A DNA stretch of 45,152 nt. Origin: Streptomyces spiramenti. GTDB lineage: Bacteria; Actinomycetota; Actinomycetes; Streptomycetales; Streptomycetaceae. The notes below the pieces were generated by a model that made no database searches, was not told the origin of the DNA, and saw nothing but the letters and a program-made list of their open reading frames with translations. Of this stretch, positions 34,608 through 42,410 are shown in pieces. The stretch lies in contig NZ_JAAVJB010000016.1 in NCBI RefSeq assembly GCF_012034385.1, forward strand, positions 1 through 45,152. The letters are read 5' to 3'. How positions within the stretch are numbered: the stretch's first letter is position 1; every line of letters starts with the position of its first letter. Both the position numbers and the translations under genes were made by a program.

Positions 34608-35366
34608 ATGGCCGAGGCAGACTCCGGCGGCGTCCGCAGCGTGCAGCGCGCGATCGACCTGCTGGCCCTCTTCGACACCGACCATCCCAGCCGCTCGGTG
34701 CGGGAACTGGTGGACGCCACCGGGCTCCCCAAGACCACGGTCGTCCGCCTCGTCCACACCCTGGAACAGACGGGGCTGTTGTGGGCGAGAGGCGACGGCC
34801 GCATCGTGCCCGGGACCGGCCTGCTGCGCTGGGGCGAGCTGGCGAACCGCACCTGGCGCCTCCCTGAGCAGGCGAAGCGGCTCCTCGCCGACCTGAGCGC
34901 CGCCAGCAGCGGCGAGACGGTGCACCTCTACGTCCGGCAGCAGGCCGCCCGTGTCTGCATCGCCCGCCACGAGGGCACCCGCTCGCTGCGGCACGTCGTC
35001 CACGTGGGCGAGGAGATGCCGCTGTGGTCCGGCGCAGCCAGCCACGTCCTGCTGTCCGACGCCGATGGCGCCGACGTGGCCGCCATCGCCGCCCGCGCGC
35101 CGCACGACGACTGGTCCGACGCGCTGTGGCAGCGGGTCCGCCGGGCCGTGGCCGACGGCCACGCCGTCAGCCACGGCGAGCGCGAGCCGGGGGTCTCCGG
35201 TGTCGCCGCGCCGGTGTTCACCGGCTCCGGCCGGATGAGTGCCGCCGTCGCGCTCGGCGGGCCCACGATCCGCTTCACCGAGGAGGCGGTGGCCGGCTTC
35301 CTGCCTCCGCTGCTGGAGACGGCCCGCGCCCTGACCACGCTCGACTGCATCGGAGGAACCGCCTGA
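34608..35366 (+). CDS. IclR-family transcriptional regulator
   Basis: 252 aa. N-terminal winged helix (SVQRAIDLLALFDTDHPSRS, then LVDATGLPKTTVVRLVHTLE) and a C-terminal effector-binding domain (LSAASSGETVHLYVRQQAAR, GEEMPLWSGAASHVLLSDAD, GVAAPVFTGSGRMSAAVALG). ATG 34608 with GGAGGG upstream. The stop TGA shares its last base with the CoA-transferase start (TGATG), so it is probably co-transcribed with and controls the catabolic genes; the effector should be a pathway carboxylic acid. Confidence 0.9.
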   Translation: MAEADSGGVRSVQRAIDLLALFDTDHPSRSVRELVDATGLPKTTVVRLVHTLEQTGLLWARGDGRIVPGTGLLRWGELANRTWRLPEQAKRLLADLSAASSGETVHLYVRQQAARVCIARHEGTRSLRHVVHVGEEMPLWSGAASHVLLSDADGADVAAIAARAPHDDWSDALWQRVRRAVADGHAVSHGEREPGVSGVAAPVFTGSGRMSAAVALGGPTIRFTEEAVAGFLPPLLETARALTTLDCIGGTA

Positions 35367-36571
35367 TGTCATCCGCCCTGCTCGGAGGGGTCCGCGTCCT
35401 CGACCTCACCAACGTGCTCGCCGGCCCGTTCGCGGGCTATCAGCTCGCCCTCCAGGGCGCGGACGTCGTCAAGGTGGAGATCCCCGGCGCCGGTGACCTC
35501 GCCCGGCAGCTCGGTGCCGACCGCGGCCTCGCCGACGACCTGCTCGGCGCCTCCTTCCTCGCGCAGAACGCGGGCAAGCGCTCCCTCACCCTCAACCTCA
35601 AGTCGCCCGCCGGCCGCGAGGTGCTGCTGCGCGCCGTCCGCGAGTCCGACGTGGTGCTGGAGAACTTCCGCCCCGGCGTCATGGACCGCCTCGGCGTCGG
35701 CTGGGAGACGCTGCGCGCCGAGAACCCCGGCCTCGTCTACTGCGCCATATCGGGCTTCGGTCAGAGCGGCCCCATGCGGGACCGCCCCGCCTACGACCAG
35801 ATCATCCAGGGGCTCAGCGGCATGATGAGCGTCACCGGGACACCGGACACGGCGCCGCTGCGCGCCGGCTACCCGGTCGCCGACACCCTGGGCGGGATGG
35901 CCGCCGCCTACGCCATCACCGCCGCACTGGTGCGGCGCGGCCGGACCGGCGAGGGGGCCTTCCTCGACGTCTCCATGCTGGAGTCGGCGCTGACCGCGAT
36001 GGGTTGGGTGACCTCCAACTACCTGATCACCGGCCGGGAACCGCAGCCGATGGGCAACGAGAACTTCACCGCCGCTCCCTCCGGCACCTTCCGCACCGCC
36101 GACGGGCACCTCAACATCGCCGCCAACCGCCAGCAGCAGTTCGCCACGCTCTGCCGACTGATCGGACGGGAGGAACTCGCCACCGACGAAAGGTTCGCCC
36201 ACCCCGCCGACCGCAAGGCGCGCCGCGAGGAACTGCGGGAGGAGGTAGAGGCGGGTCTCGCCGCCCGCCCGGCGGCGGAGTGGGAGGACGTCCTCTCCGA
36301 CGCCGGTGTCCCGGCGGCCCGGGTGCTCTCCGTGCCCGACGCGCTCGGTCTGGAGCACCTGGCGGCACGGGAGTTCGTGCAGGAGATCGCCTTCCCCGAC
36401 GGGCGGGACCGTTCGCTGAGCGTGCTGGGGAGCCCGCTCCGGGTGGACGCCGCACCGGCGCCGGCCCCGGCCCCGCCGCCGCTGCTCGGCGAGCACACCG
36501 ACGCGTTCCTGACCGACCTGGGCTACGGCCCGGAAGAGATCGCCGAGCTGCGAGAGAGCGGTGCCGTATGA
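35366..36571 (+). CDS. CaiB/BaiF-type (family III) CoA-transferase
   Basis: 401 aa, transfers CoA between carboxylic acids. N-terminal VRVLDLTNVLAGPFAGYQLA, then VKVEIPGAGD, KRSLTLNLKSPAGREVLLRA, DVVLENFRPGVMDRLGVGWE, the catalytic-Asp region GPMRDRPAYDQIIQGLSGMM and GYPVADTLGGMAAAYAITAA. Length and layout are typical. ATG 35366 with GGAGG. It ends in an Ala/Pro run before a short C-terminal segment. It overlaps the citrate-synthase-like gene by 4 bp (ATGA). Suggested role: activating the imported acid as a CoA thioester for cleavage. Confidence 0.92.
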   Translation: MSSALLGGVRVLDLTNVLAGPFAGYQLALQGADVVKVEIPGAGDLARQLGADRGLADDLLGASFLAQNAGKRSLTLNLKSPAGREVLLRAVRESDVVLENFRPGVMDRLGVGWETLRAENPGLVYCAISGFGQSGPMRDRPAYDQIIQGLSGMMSVTGTPDTAPLRAGYPVADTLGGMAAAYAITAALVRRGRTGEGAFLDVSMLESALTAMGWVTSNYLITGREPQPMGNENFTAAPSGTFRTADGHLNIAANRQQQFATLCRLIGREELATDERFAHPADRKARREELREEVEAGLAARPAAEWEDVLSDAGVPAARVLSVPDALGLEHLAAREFVQEIAFPDGRDRSLSVLGSPLRVDAAPAPAPAPPPLLGEHTDAFLTDLGYGPEEIAELRESGAV

Positions 36572-37449
36572 GTGGTCCCACAACGCCGTCCGCCGGTGGC
36601 CCGGAAGCAGAGCAGCCGGTGGGTGAACGAACCGTCCCCGAACGGCGGATCACCGACCACTGGTCCACCGCCGTCTCCCGTATCCGGCCCGGCGAGATCC
36701 TGCTGCGCGGCTACCCCGTCGAGCAGCTGATCGGCAAGGTCAGCTTCGCGGAGCAGATCTGGCTCATGGTGCGTGGTGAACTCCCCACGCCCGTGCAGGG
36801 CCGACTGCTGGAGGCGGCCCTGGTGGCCGCGGTGGACCACGGGCCGCAGGCGCCGTCGATCGCCGCCGCCCGGATGGCCGCCACCTGCGGGGTCGGGCTC
36901 AACAGCGCGGTCGCCACCGGAGCCGGGCTGCTCGGCGACGTCCACGGCGGCGCCGGGCAGCAGTGCATGGAGGTACTGGCCCGCGTCGTCGGAGGCGAGG
37001 ACGCCCGCGAGATCGTCGCCGAGTACCGGCAACGCCGCGCCTACGTACCGGGGTTCGGGCACCGCTTCCACCCGCGCGACCCGCGCCGCGACCCGCTGCT
37101 GGAGCTGGTGCGCGAGGCGGTGGCGGCGGGCGAGGTCAGCGGTGACGCCCTGCGGGCAGGCGAGGAGTTGGAAGCCGCGCTGGCGGAGGGCCGCGCCCGG
37201 CCGGTGCCGATGAACATCGACGGCGCGACCGCCATAATCTACGCCGAGTTGGGGTTCCCCGCCGAACTCGGCCGCGGCCTGTTCGTGCTCTCCCGCAGCG
37301 TGGGCATCCTCTCGCACGCCTGGGAGGAGAGCGAGGGTGGCGCGCGCATCAAGGGCCCGCTGCCCCGCCCGCTGCTCGCCGGCTACCACGGCCCCGCCGA
37401 ACGGGAGCTGCCCCGGCGCGGGGCGGACGAGGTGCCCGCGGGGGAGTAG
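36568..37449 (+). CDS. short citrate-synthase-fold protein, candidate citryl-CoA-lyase-type enzyme
   Basis: 293 aa, shorter than citrate synthase (about 370-430). It keeps three active-site positions: His in GDVHGGAGQQCMEVLA, His in YVPGFGHRFHPRDPRRDP and Asp in PVPMNIDGATAIIYAELG; ARIKGPLPRP closes the site. In this family the short form next to a CaiB-type transferase is commonly annotated citryl-CoA lyase, i.e. it splits a 3-hydroxy-3-carboxyacyl-CoA. Direction and substrate are not fixed by sequence; condensation is possible. ATG 36568 overlaps the transferase stop. Confidence 0.85.
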   Translation: MSGPTTPSAGGPEAEQPVGERTVPERRITDHWSTAVSRIRPGEILLRGYPVEQLIGKVSFAEQIWLMVRGELPTPVQGRLLEAALVAAVDHGPQAPSIAAARMAATCGVGLNSAVATGAGLLGDVHGGAGQQCMEVLARVVGGEDAREIVAEYRQRRAYVPGFGHRFHPRDPRRDPLLELVREAVAAGEVSGDALRAGEELEAALAEGRARPVPMNIDGATAIIYAELGFPAELGRGLFVLSRSVGILSHAWEESEGGARIKGPLPRPLLAGYHGPAERELPRRGADEVPAGE

Positions 37450-37475
37450 CCCTCGCCCGGGCGGCCCCCGCCGCG

Positions 37476-37533
37476 CCTTCCCTGCGAGCGGGCTGGTCGC
37501 GCGGAGGCGCGGCAGGGGCGCTCGCAGGGGAGG
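37476..37533 (+). terminator. 15-bp hairpin after the citrate-synthase-like gene
   Basis: CCTTCCCTGCGAGCG (37476-37490) pairs with CGCTCGCAGGGGAGG (37519-37533) with one mismatch. Confidence 0.7.
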
Positions 37534-37800
37534 GGCAGTACTCGATGAAGCACACCGACGCACGTGCCGCCCGCGCGGCCTCGCGACAGCGGCCGACCGC
37601 ACTCCGGCCGCCAAGGGGGCCATGCAGTAGCAGCGGAGCACCCGCAGCACGCGCGAGCAGCAAGGTCACGTGCGCTCGCGGAGACTCACCTCGTCACCGG
37701 CCGGTGCAGACTCGCACGACTTCCGGGCCGATACATCCCTCAGGGAGCGGTTAGGAGTCGTCCCCGGCCCGCCCGAAACGGCCGGCGCCGCCCGGCCCTC

Positions 37801-37862
37801 AGCTTGTTCTTTTTCTTTCGGCTTCGAGACACCACTCGAAGCCGAAAGAAAAAGAACAAGCT
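37801..37862. repeat. perfect 28-bp AT-rich hairpin
   Basis: Arms 37801-37828 and 37835-37862 are exact reverse complements with loop ACACCA. The arm begins AGCTTGTTCTTTTTCTTTCG, far AT-richer than the surrounding DNA. It could be a two-way terminator, an RNase III substrate or a small-element remnant. Confidence 0.85.
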
Positions 37863-37959
37863 CAGTGACAGGCGCCGACAGCCCGTCCCCAGCCACCGCG
37901 GTCGACACCGACTGCGGCGCTCCACCTCGGTCAACCCAGGACGAAGGAAGAGACACCCC

Positions 37960-38046
37960 ATGCGCGTGAACGCGATCTCCCGCACGCGTGTCACCTGCGG
38001 CGCCATCGCCGCGATCGGCGCGGGCGGGCAGGCCTCTTGGTGCTGA
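37960..38046 (+). pseudogene. remnant of a secreted-protein gene (signal peptide only)
   Basis: ATG 37960 follows GAAGGAAGAG with good spacing and encodes MRVNAISRTRVTCGAIAAIG, a signal-peptide-like start, but stops at 38046. The frame-shifted continuation LLVLSPSAHTWAG would complete a hydrophobic core and an AHT-type cleavage site, so an indel near 38025-38035 is likely. Nothing of a mature domain follows because the dehydrogenase terminator and gene start immediately. Probably a decayed 5' end left by a rearrangement. Confidence 0.55.
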
Positions 38047-38062
38047 GCCCGAGCGCCCACAC

Positions 38063-38108
38063 GTGGGCCGGTGTTGCCGCGAAGGCCGTCGCGGCACCAC
38101 CGGCCCAC
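38063..38108 (-). terminator. 20-bp hairpin ending the dehydrogenase transcript
   Basis: 38063-38082 pairs with 38089-38108 with a single mismatch; loop AGGCCG. It begins 15 bp past the dehydrogenase stop on the minus strand. Confidence 0.8.
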
Positions 38109-38122
38109 GCCGCCCGCGCCGA

Positions 38123-39070
38123 TCAGCCCAGGTGGGCGATGACGTGGTCGGCCGCCTCCAGCGCCACGCGGCGCATCGCCTCCTCCGTCTGCGCCCCCAC
38201 GTGCGGGGTGATGACGACGCTGGGCTCCGCCCGCAGCGGGTGGTCCGCCGGCAGCGGCTCGACGGCGGTGACGTCCAGACCGGCGCCCGCGAGGTGGCCC
38301 TCGCGGATCGCCGTCAGTAGTGCGGCCTCGTCGAGAACCCCGCCCCGCGCGGTGTTGAGGACCACCGCGCCCCGGGGCAGCGCCCTGAGCTGCGGCAGCC
38401 CGATGAGCCCGCGTGTCGCCGGTACCAGCGGGACGTGGAGGCTGAGGTTGTCCGAGTCGGTGAGCAGCGTCGGCAGGTCCACCGGTTCGGCGCCGGCGTC
38501 CCTGATCCCCGTGTCGCTCAGCCCGGGATCGTGGGCGAGGATCCGCATGCCGAAGCCGTGGGACGCGATGGCCGCGACATCGCGTGCGATCCGGCCGTAG
38601 CCGACCAACCCCAGTGTGGCGCCGGACAGTTCCCGGCCGCTGATCGAGGAGCGGACGTCGCCGCCCTCGTTGCGGACGGCGATCCCGATTCCCCGTCTCA
38701 CCGCCAGCAGGAGCGCGATGGTGTGCTCGGCCACCGAACGGGTGTTGGCGGCGGGCGTGGTGGTGACCGCGATGTCCAGTTCGTGCGCCCGGTCGGTGTC
38801 GACGGTGTCCAGACCGACGCCGTGGCGGGCGACGACCCGCAGGTTCGGCGCGCGTAGCATCATGTCGCCGTCGACACGGGCGGTCCGCAGCAGGATCGCG
38901 GTGACGCGGTCGCAGACCTCGTCGAAGGTCGCCGCGTCGGGGCCGTGCCCGAGGCTCACCTCGGCGTGCTCCCGCAGTCTGGCGACCGCGTCCTCGTGGA
39001 CCGGCCGGGGAATCCACACCAGCGGACGGCCGCCGGCACGGTCGGCGCCCGCGGTGCCCTGCTCAGTCAC
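38123..39070 (-). CDS. D-2-hydroxyacid dehydrogenase family protein
   Basis: 315 aa NAD(P)-dependent oxidoreductase interconverting 2-oxo and D-2-hydroxy acids. The catalytic Arg is in PANTRSVAEHTIALLL-type context (substrate-binding VARHGVGLDTVD precedes). The dinucleotide fold is LGLVGYGRIARDVAAIASHG. LNTARGGVLDEAALLTAI and VVITPHVGAQTEEAMRR supply the Glu and His of the catalytic triad. GTG 39070 overlaps the RraA-like stop by 8 bp; the in-frame start at 39097 is inside that gene. Coupled with the aldolase-like gene, it may reduce or oxidise the aldol product. Confidence 0.9.
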   Translation of the reverse strand: MTEQGTAGADRAGGRPLVWIPRPVHEDAVARLREHAEVSLGHGPDAATFDEVCDRVTAILLRTARVDGDMMLRAPNLRVVARHGVGLDTVDTDRAHELDIAVTTTPAANTRSVAEHTIALLLAVRRGIGIAVRNEGGDVRSSISGRELSGATLGLVGYGRIARDVAAIASHGFGMRILAHDPGLSDTGIRDAGAEPVDLPTLLTDSDNLSLHVPLVPATRGLIGLPQLRALPRGAVVLNTARGGVLDEAALLTAIREGHLAGAGLDVTAVEPLPADHPLRAEPSVVITPHVGAQTEEAMRRVALEAADHVIAHLG

Positions 39071-39644
39071 GGGGCACCAACTTCTGGTTGGCCGCACGGC
39101 GTTCGGCTTCGCCCTCGATCAGCCGCTCGGCCGCCGCCACGGTCTCCGCCACCCGGGCCCGGGGCACCACGGTGACGCCGTCGTCGTCGCCGACGACCCA
39201 GTCCCCGGGGTGGACCGGGACCCCGCCCACGGCGATCGGCTCGCCGACGCGGAACGGGCCGTTCTTCCACGGGCCGGCCGGGGTGACGGCGCGGGCGAAG
39301 ACCGGGACACCGAGTTCCTCCAGCTCCGCGACGTCCCGCGCGGCGGCGTCGAGGATGATGCCGCCGATCTCCAGGGCCTTGGCCTTCTGGACGATCAACT
39401 CGCCGATGACGGCGCGGGTGGTGTCGCCACCGCCGTTCACCACCAGGATCTCGCCGCGGCGGATGGTCTCGAAGGCGGCGTGGAGGCCCTTGTTGTCACC
39501 GGGGCGGGTCCAGACGGTGAAGGCCGGTCCCGAGAGGACGGCGCCGCGCCACAGCGGGCGGATGCCCTCGACGGCCCCGAACCGGTTCATCGCGTCGGAG
39601 AGTGTGGCGGCCGGCAGGGCGCCGGGGGCGGGGTGGTCGGGCAC
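39063..39644 (-). CDS. RraA-fold protein, candidate HMG/CHA aldolase
   Basis: 193 aa. RraA/4-hydroxy-4-methyl-2-oxoglutarate aldolase fold: ALPAATLSDAMNRFGAVEGI, then DNKGLHAAFETIRRGEILVV, IVQKAKALEIGGIILDAAAR (conserved Gly-Gly ... Asp) and AARDVAELEELGVPVFARAV with the conserved Arg-Asp. In class II pyruvate aldolases of this fold the Asp/Arg set binds Mg2+ and the 2-oxo acid; the regulator RraA lacks activity. Given the neighbours, an aldolase is more likely than an RNase E regulator. GTG 39644 with AGGGAGA upstream. First gene of a two-gene minus-strand unit. Confidence 0.82.
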   Translation of the reverse strand: MPDHPAPGALPAATLSDAMNRFGAVEGIRPLWRGAVLSGPAFTVWTRPGDNKGLHAAFETIRRGEILVVNGGGDTTRAVIGELIVQKAKALEIGGIILDAAARDVAELEELGVPVFARAVTPAGPWKNGPFRVGEPIAVGGVPVHPGDWVVGDDDGVTVVPRARVAETVAAAERLIEGEAERRAANQKLVPRD

Positions 39645-39776
39645 GGTTCTCCCTGTGGTCGGAGCCGCGGCCGGTCGGTGGCCACGGGCGGGGCGAGGTG
39701 CGGGCGGGGCGCCGGGCGTGACGAGGTACCGGGCGTGGTGCGGGCGGTCCTCCCGCCGGGCGGGCGGCGGCAGCCG

Positions 39777-40586
39777 TCAGTAGAGCGCGGGGGGCAGCCC
39801 GGTGCGGGCCACGTCCTCGGCGCACCGGCGGACGGCGTGCACGAAGCCGGGGATCTTGTCCTCGGTGAAGCGGACGGTGGGCCCGCCCAGCGCCAGGACG
39901 ACGGTGCGGGCGGGGCGGCGGGCGTCGGGGAACCGGACGGGGACGGCCAGGCCGCTGTTCCCCGCCTCGCGCTGCCCGTGGGTCAGGCTCCACCCCTGCG
40001 AGGTGGCCAGGGCCACCCCCTCGCGGATCTCCCCTGCGTCCGCCGTGCCGGCGGTGTCACCGGCGTCGGCGTCGGCGACTATGCGGGCGATCAGGCCGTC
40101 GAGCTCCGCCTCCGGCTCCATGCCCAGCAGCACGTAGGCCGCCGAGCCGACGGTCATCGGCAGCTCGTCTCCGGGCTGCACCGCGTGCCGGAGGGTGTTG
40201 GGGCTCGGCGCCTGGCCGACGACGACCCGGCGGGTGCCCTCCCGCACGTACAGGCTGACGGTCTCGCCCGTCTCGGCGGCCAGGGCGCGCATCCGCGCCA
40301 GGGACGCCGCCGGGACCGCCCAGGCGGACTCGGCGAACGCGGCGAACGCGATGAGGCTGGTGCCGACGCGGATCTGCGCGTCCGCGCCCACCTCCAGCAG
40401 TCCCTCGCCGGCCAGGGTGTCCACCAGCCGGAGGACGGTGGTCCTCGGCAGGCCGGTCTCCCGGACGAGATCGGCGAGGGAGAGGGACATGCGGTCCGGA
40501 GTGAAGGCGCGCAGCACGCGCCACGCCCGGCTCACGGCCCGGATTCCACCGGCGTTGTCGCCGCCGTCTGCGGTAGTTGCGGACAC
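39777..40586 (-). CDS. IclR-family transcriptional regulator (second)
   Basis: 269 aa. SRAWRVLRAFTPDRMSLSLA, then DLVRETGLPRTTVLRLVDTL is the winged helix; LAAETGETVSLYVREGTRRV, GDELPMTVGSAAYVLLGMEP and GLAVPVRFPDARRPARTVVL form the ligand domain. GTG 40586 follows GAGGAGG. It diverges from the tct operon with an operator-like motif between them. Its similarity to the IclR at 34608 is partial, so two regulators may sense different intermediates. Confidence 0.9.
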   Translation of the reverse strand: MSATTADGGDNAGGIRAVSRAWRVLRAFTPDRMSLSLADLVRETGLPRTTVLRLVDTLAGEGLLEVGADAQIRVGTSLIAFAAFAESAWAVPAASLARMRALAAETGETVSLYVREGTRRVVVGQAPSPNTLRHAVQPGDELPMTVGSAAYVLLGMEPEAELDGLIARIVADADAGDTAGTADAGEIREGVALATSQGWSLTHGQREAGNSGLAVPVRFPDARRPARTVVLALGGPTVRFTEDKIPGFVHAVRRCAEDVARTGLPPALY

Positions 40587-40623
40587 GATCCAGGGCCTCC
40601 TCTGAAATCTGTTCGAACTGAAG

Positions 40624-40654
40624 GGTTGTATACCACCTGGCGGTCATCTATATC
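40624..40654 (+). promoter_or_regulatory. tctC promoter with overlapping operator
   Basis: TTGTAT (-35, 40626-40631) and TATATC (-10, 40649-40654) are 17 bp apart. The imperfect palindrome GGTTGTATACCACC (40624-40637) covers the -35, so the divergent IclR could repress tct expression here. Confidence 0.65.
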
Positions 40655-40716
40655 TACTAGGCGGACACCCTCGGGTGGCCCAAACCCTCTGCAAACAGGC
40701 CAATCAAGGAGTGACC

Positions 40717-41703
40717 GTGCGGAAGAAACGTCCCGCGCTCGCGGTCCTCGGGGTCGCGGCAACGCTGGTCCTCGCGGGGTTCGCCGCGGTGGACGCCAGC
40801 AACTCCACCTCGGGCGCCACACCGCGGTCCAAGCTCACCGTCACGGCGCCGGCGGCGCCCGGCGGCGGCTGGGACCTCGCCTCACGGGAGCTCCAACAGG
40901 CGCTTCGCGCCGGCTCGATCGTCAACAACGTCCAGGTCGTCAACGTCCCCGGCGCGGGCGGCACCATCGGGCTCGGCCAGTTCGTCGAGCTCGGCGCCGA
41001 CCCGACGCGGATGATGATGACGGGAACGGTGATGGAAGGCGCCATTACCGTCAACAACAGCCCGGTCGACCTCGCGGACACCACCCCGATCGCCCGGCTC
41101 GCCGAGGACTACGAGGTCCTCATCGTCCCCGCCGACTCGCCGTACGAGACGCTGGACGACTTCATCGAGGCGTGGCGCGAGAACCCCCGCAGCCACGCCA
41201 TCGGCGGCGGCGGCCTCGGCGGCACCGACCACCTGCTCGCCGGCCTCACCGCCCGCGAGGCGGGCGTCGACCCGGAGCAGATGAACTACATCGCCTTCGC
41301 CGGCGGCGGCGAGGTCCTCACCGCGCTGCTCTCCCACACGGTGGAGCTCGGCGTCAGCGGCTACAACGACTTCCGCGACCAGATCGAGGCCGGCAACCTC
41401 CGCGCCCTCGCCATCTCGGCCGAGGAGCCCGTCGACGGCATCGACACCCCGACCCTCATCGAGCAGGGCATCGACGTGGCGCTGCCCAACTGGCGTGGTC
41501 TGGTGGCCCCGCCCGGGATCACCGACGAACAGCGCCGCGAACTCATCGACATCGTCGAGGAGATGGCGGAGACCCCGGAGTGGCAGGACGCCCTCGACCG
41601 CAACAAGTGGGTCGACGCCCTGCTCACCGGTGACGACTTCGCCGCATTCATCAGCGAAGACCAGGCCCGGGTCGACGCCGTCATCGAGGAGTTGGGGCTG
41701 TGA
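40717..41703 (+). CDS. tctC: tripartite tricarboxylate transporter substrate-binding protein TctC
   Basis: 328 aa exported receptor of a TTT system (Bug family). Signal segment [20 protein letters not shown]; no lipobox Cys, so secreted or N-terminally anchored. Family motifs: [20 protein letters not shown] (start of mature domain), [60 protein letters not shown] and [20 protein letters not shown]. The second GTG (40717) is chosen because AAGGAG ends 5 nt before it. It binds a di- or tricarboxylate and delivers it to TctAB. Confidence 0.92.
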   Translation: MRKKRPALAVLGVAATLVLAGFAAVDASNSTSGATPRSKLTVTAPAAPGGGWDLASRELQQALRAGSIVNNVQVVNVPGAGGTIGLGQFVELGADPTRMMMTGTVMEGAITVNNSPVDLADTTPIARLAEDYEVLIVPADSPYETLDDFIEAWRENPRSHAIGGGGLGGTDHLLAGLTAREAGVDPEQMNYIAFAGGGEVLTALLSHTVELGVSGYNDFRDQIEAGNLRALAISAEEPVDGIDTPTLIEQGIDVALPNWRGLVAPPGITDEQRRELIDIVEEMAETPEWQDALDRNKWVDALLTGDDFAAFISEDQARVDAVIEELGL

Positions 41704-42410
41704 CCACCGAACCCGTTCCCGACCGTGGGCAGTCGGACTTCCTCGCGCGCCGGACCGGCCTCGTCATTCCGGCGCTGCTGCTGGTCGCCGGGATCGTCCT
41801 CGCGATCGGGACGTTCACCATGGACGTGCCGAGCGGGGTCGCCTCGCCCGGCCCGCAAGTGTTCCCCGCGTTCATCTCGGTCGCCTGCCTGGTCTTCGCG
41901 GTGCTCCTCGCCGTGGACGTGCTGCGCAACCCGGAGCCGGAGCAGGTCGGTGTCCGCACCGCCGGGCGGGCCGCCACCACGGCCGTGCCCGCCGGTACCT
42001 CACCTGCCGGCGCGGGGGCCGGTGACACCCCGCAGGCCGCCGACGCGACCCCGGCCACGACCGCCGCCACCCCTGACCGCGACACCACCGCGATCGGCGG
42101 CGCGACCGCCGCCGGTGAACCCCCGGCAGTCGGCGGCGCCGAGGTCGAGGAGCCGGCGCGCATCCGCTCCAACCGGCCCGCCGTGCTCGGCCTGGTCGGC
42201 ACCGTGATCGTCTTCATCGCGCTGCTCGTGCCGCTCGGCTGGATCATCGCCGGTGCGCTGCTCTTCTGGGGCGTCGCACGCACCCTCGGCAGCCGCCGAC
42301 CGGTCTTCGACATCTTCGTGGCGGTCGCGATGTCCTCCAGCATCCAGCTGGCCTTCTCCGCGGGGCTGGGCCTCAACCTTCCCCCCGGCATCCTCGCGGG
42401 AGTCTTCTGA
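41700..42410 (+). CDS. tctB: TctB small membrane subunit
   Basis: 236 aa. Four membrane segments: RTGLVIPALLLVAGIVLAIG, PAFISVACLVFAVLLAVDV, GLVGTVIVFIALLVPLGWII and FDIFVAVAMSSSIQLAFSAG. Between the second and third is an unusually long Ala/Thr/Pro-rich linker (residues about 80-150). GTG 41700 overlaps tctC by 4 bp and its stop overlaps tctA by 1 bp, typical of tightly coupled transporter operons. Confidence 0.88.
   Translation: MTTEPVPDRGQSDFLARRTGLVIPALLLVAGIVLAIGTFTMDVPSGVASPGPQVFPAFISVACLVFAVLLAVDVLRNPEPEQVGVRTAGRAATTAVPAGTSPAGAGAGDTPQAADATPATTAATPDRDTTAIGGATAAGEPPAVGGAEVEEPARIRSNRPAVLGLVGTVIVFIALLVPLGWIIAGALLFWGVARTLGSRRPVFDIFVAVAMSSSIQLAFSAGLGLNLPPGILAGVF

Larger units (their letters stand above)
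37450..38122. other. 673-bp convergent gap with strong hairpins and a remnant ORF
   Basis: Holds the hairpin after the citrate-synthase-like gene (37476-37533), a perfect AT-rich hairpin (37801-37862), a broken signal-peptide ORF (37960-38046) and the terminator of the dehydrogenase (38063-38108); these are listed separately. 37534-37800 shows nothing I can call, though it is unlike its neighbours in lacking codon bias on both strands. Confidence 0.6.

Noticed and set aside
33623..34852. Minus-strand ORF of about 409 codons
   Set aside because: Pro/Thr/Arg low complexity and mirror of a small membrane gene and the IclR gene.
37545..37754. Short plus-strand ORF in the convergent gap
   Set aside because: Arg/Ala/Pro composition, no ribosome site, and it runs into unrelated sequence without codon bias.
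38616..41633. About 1000-codon plus-strand ORF
   Set aside because: Overlaps the dehydrogenase, aldolase, IclR and TctC genes, all with clear family motifs; no homology-like segments.
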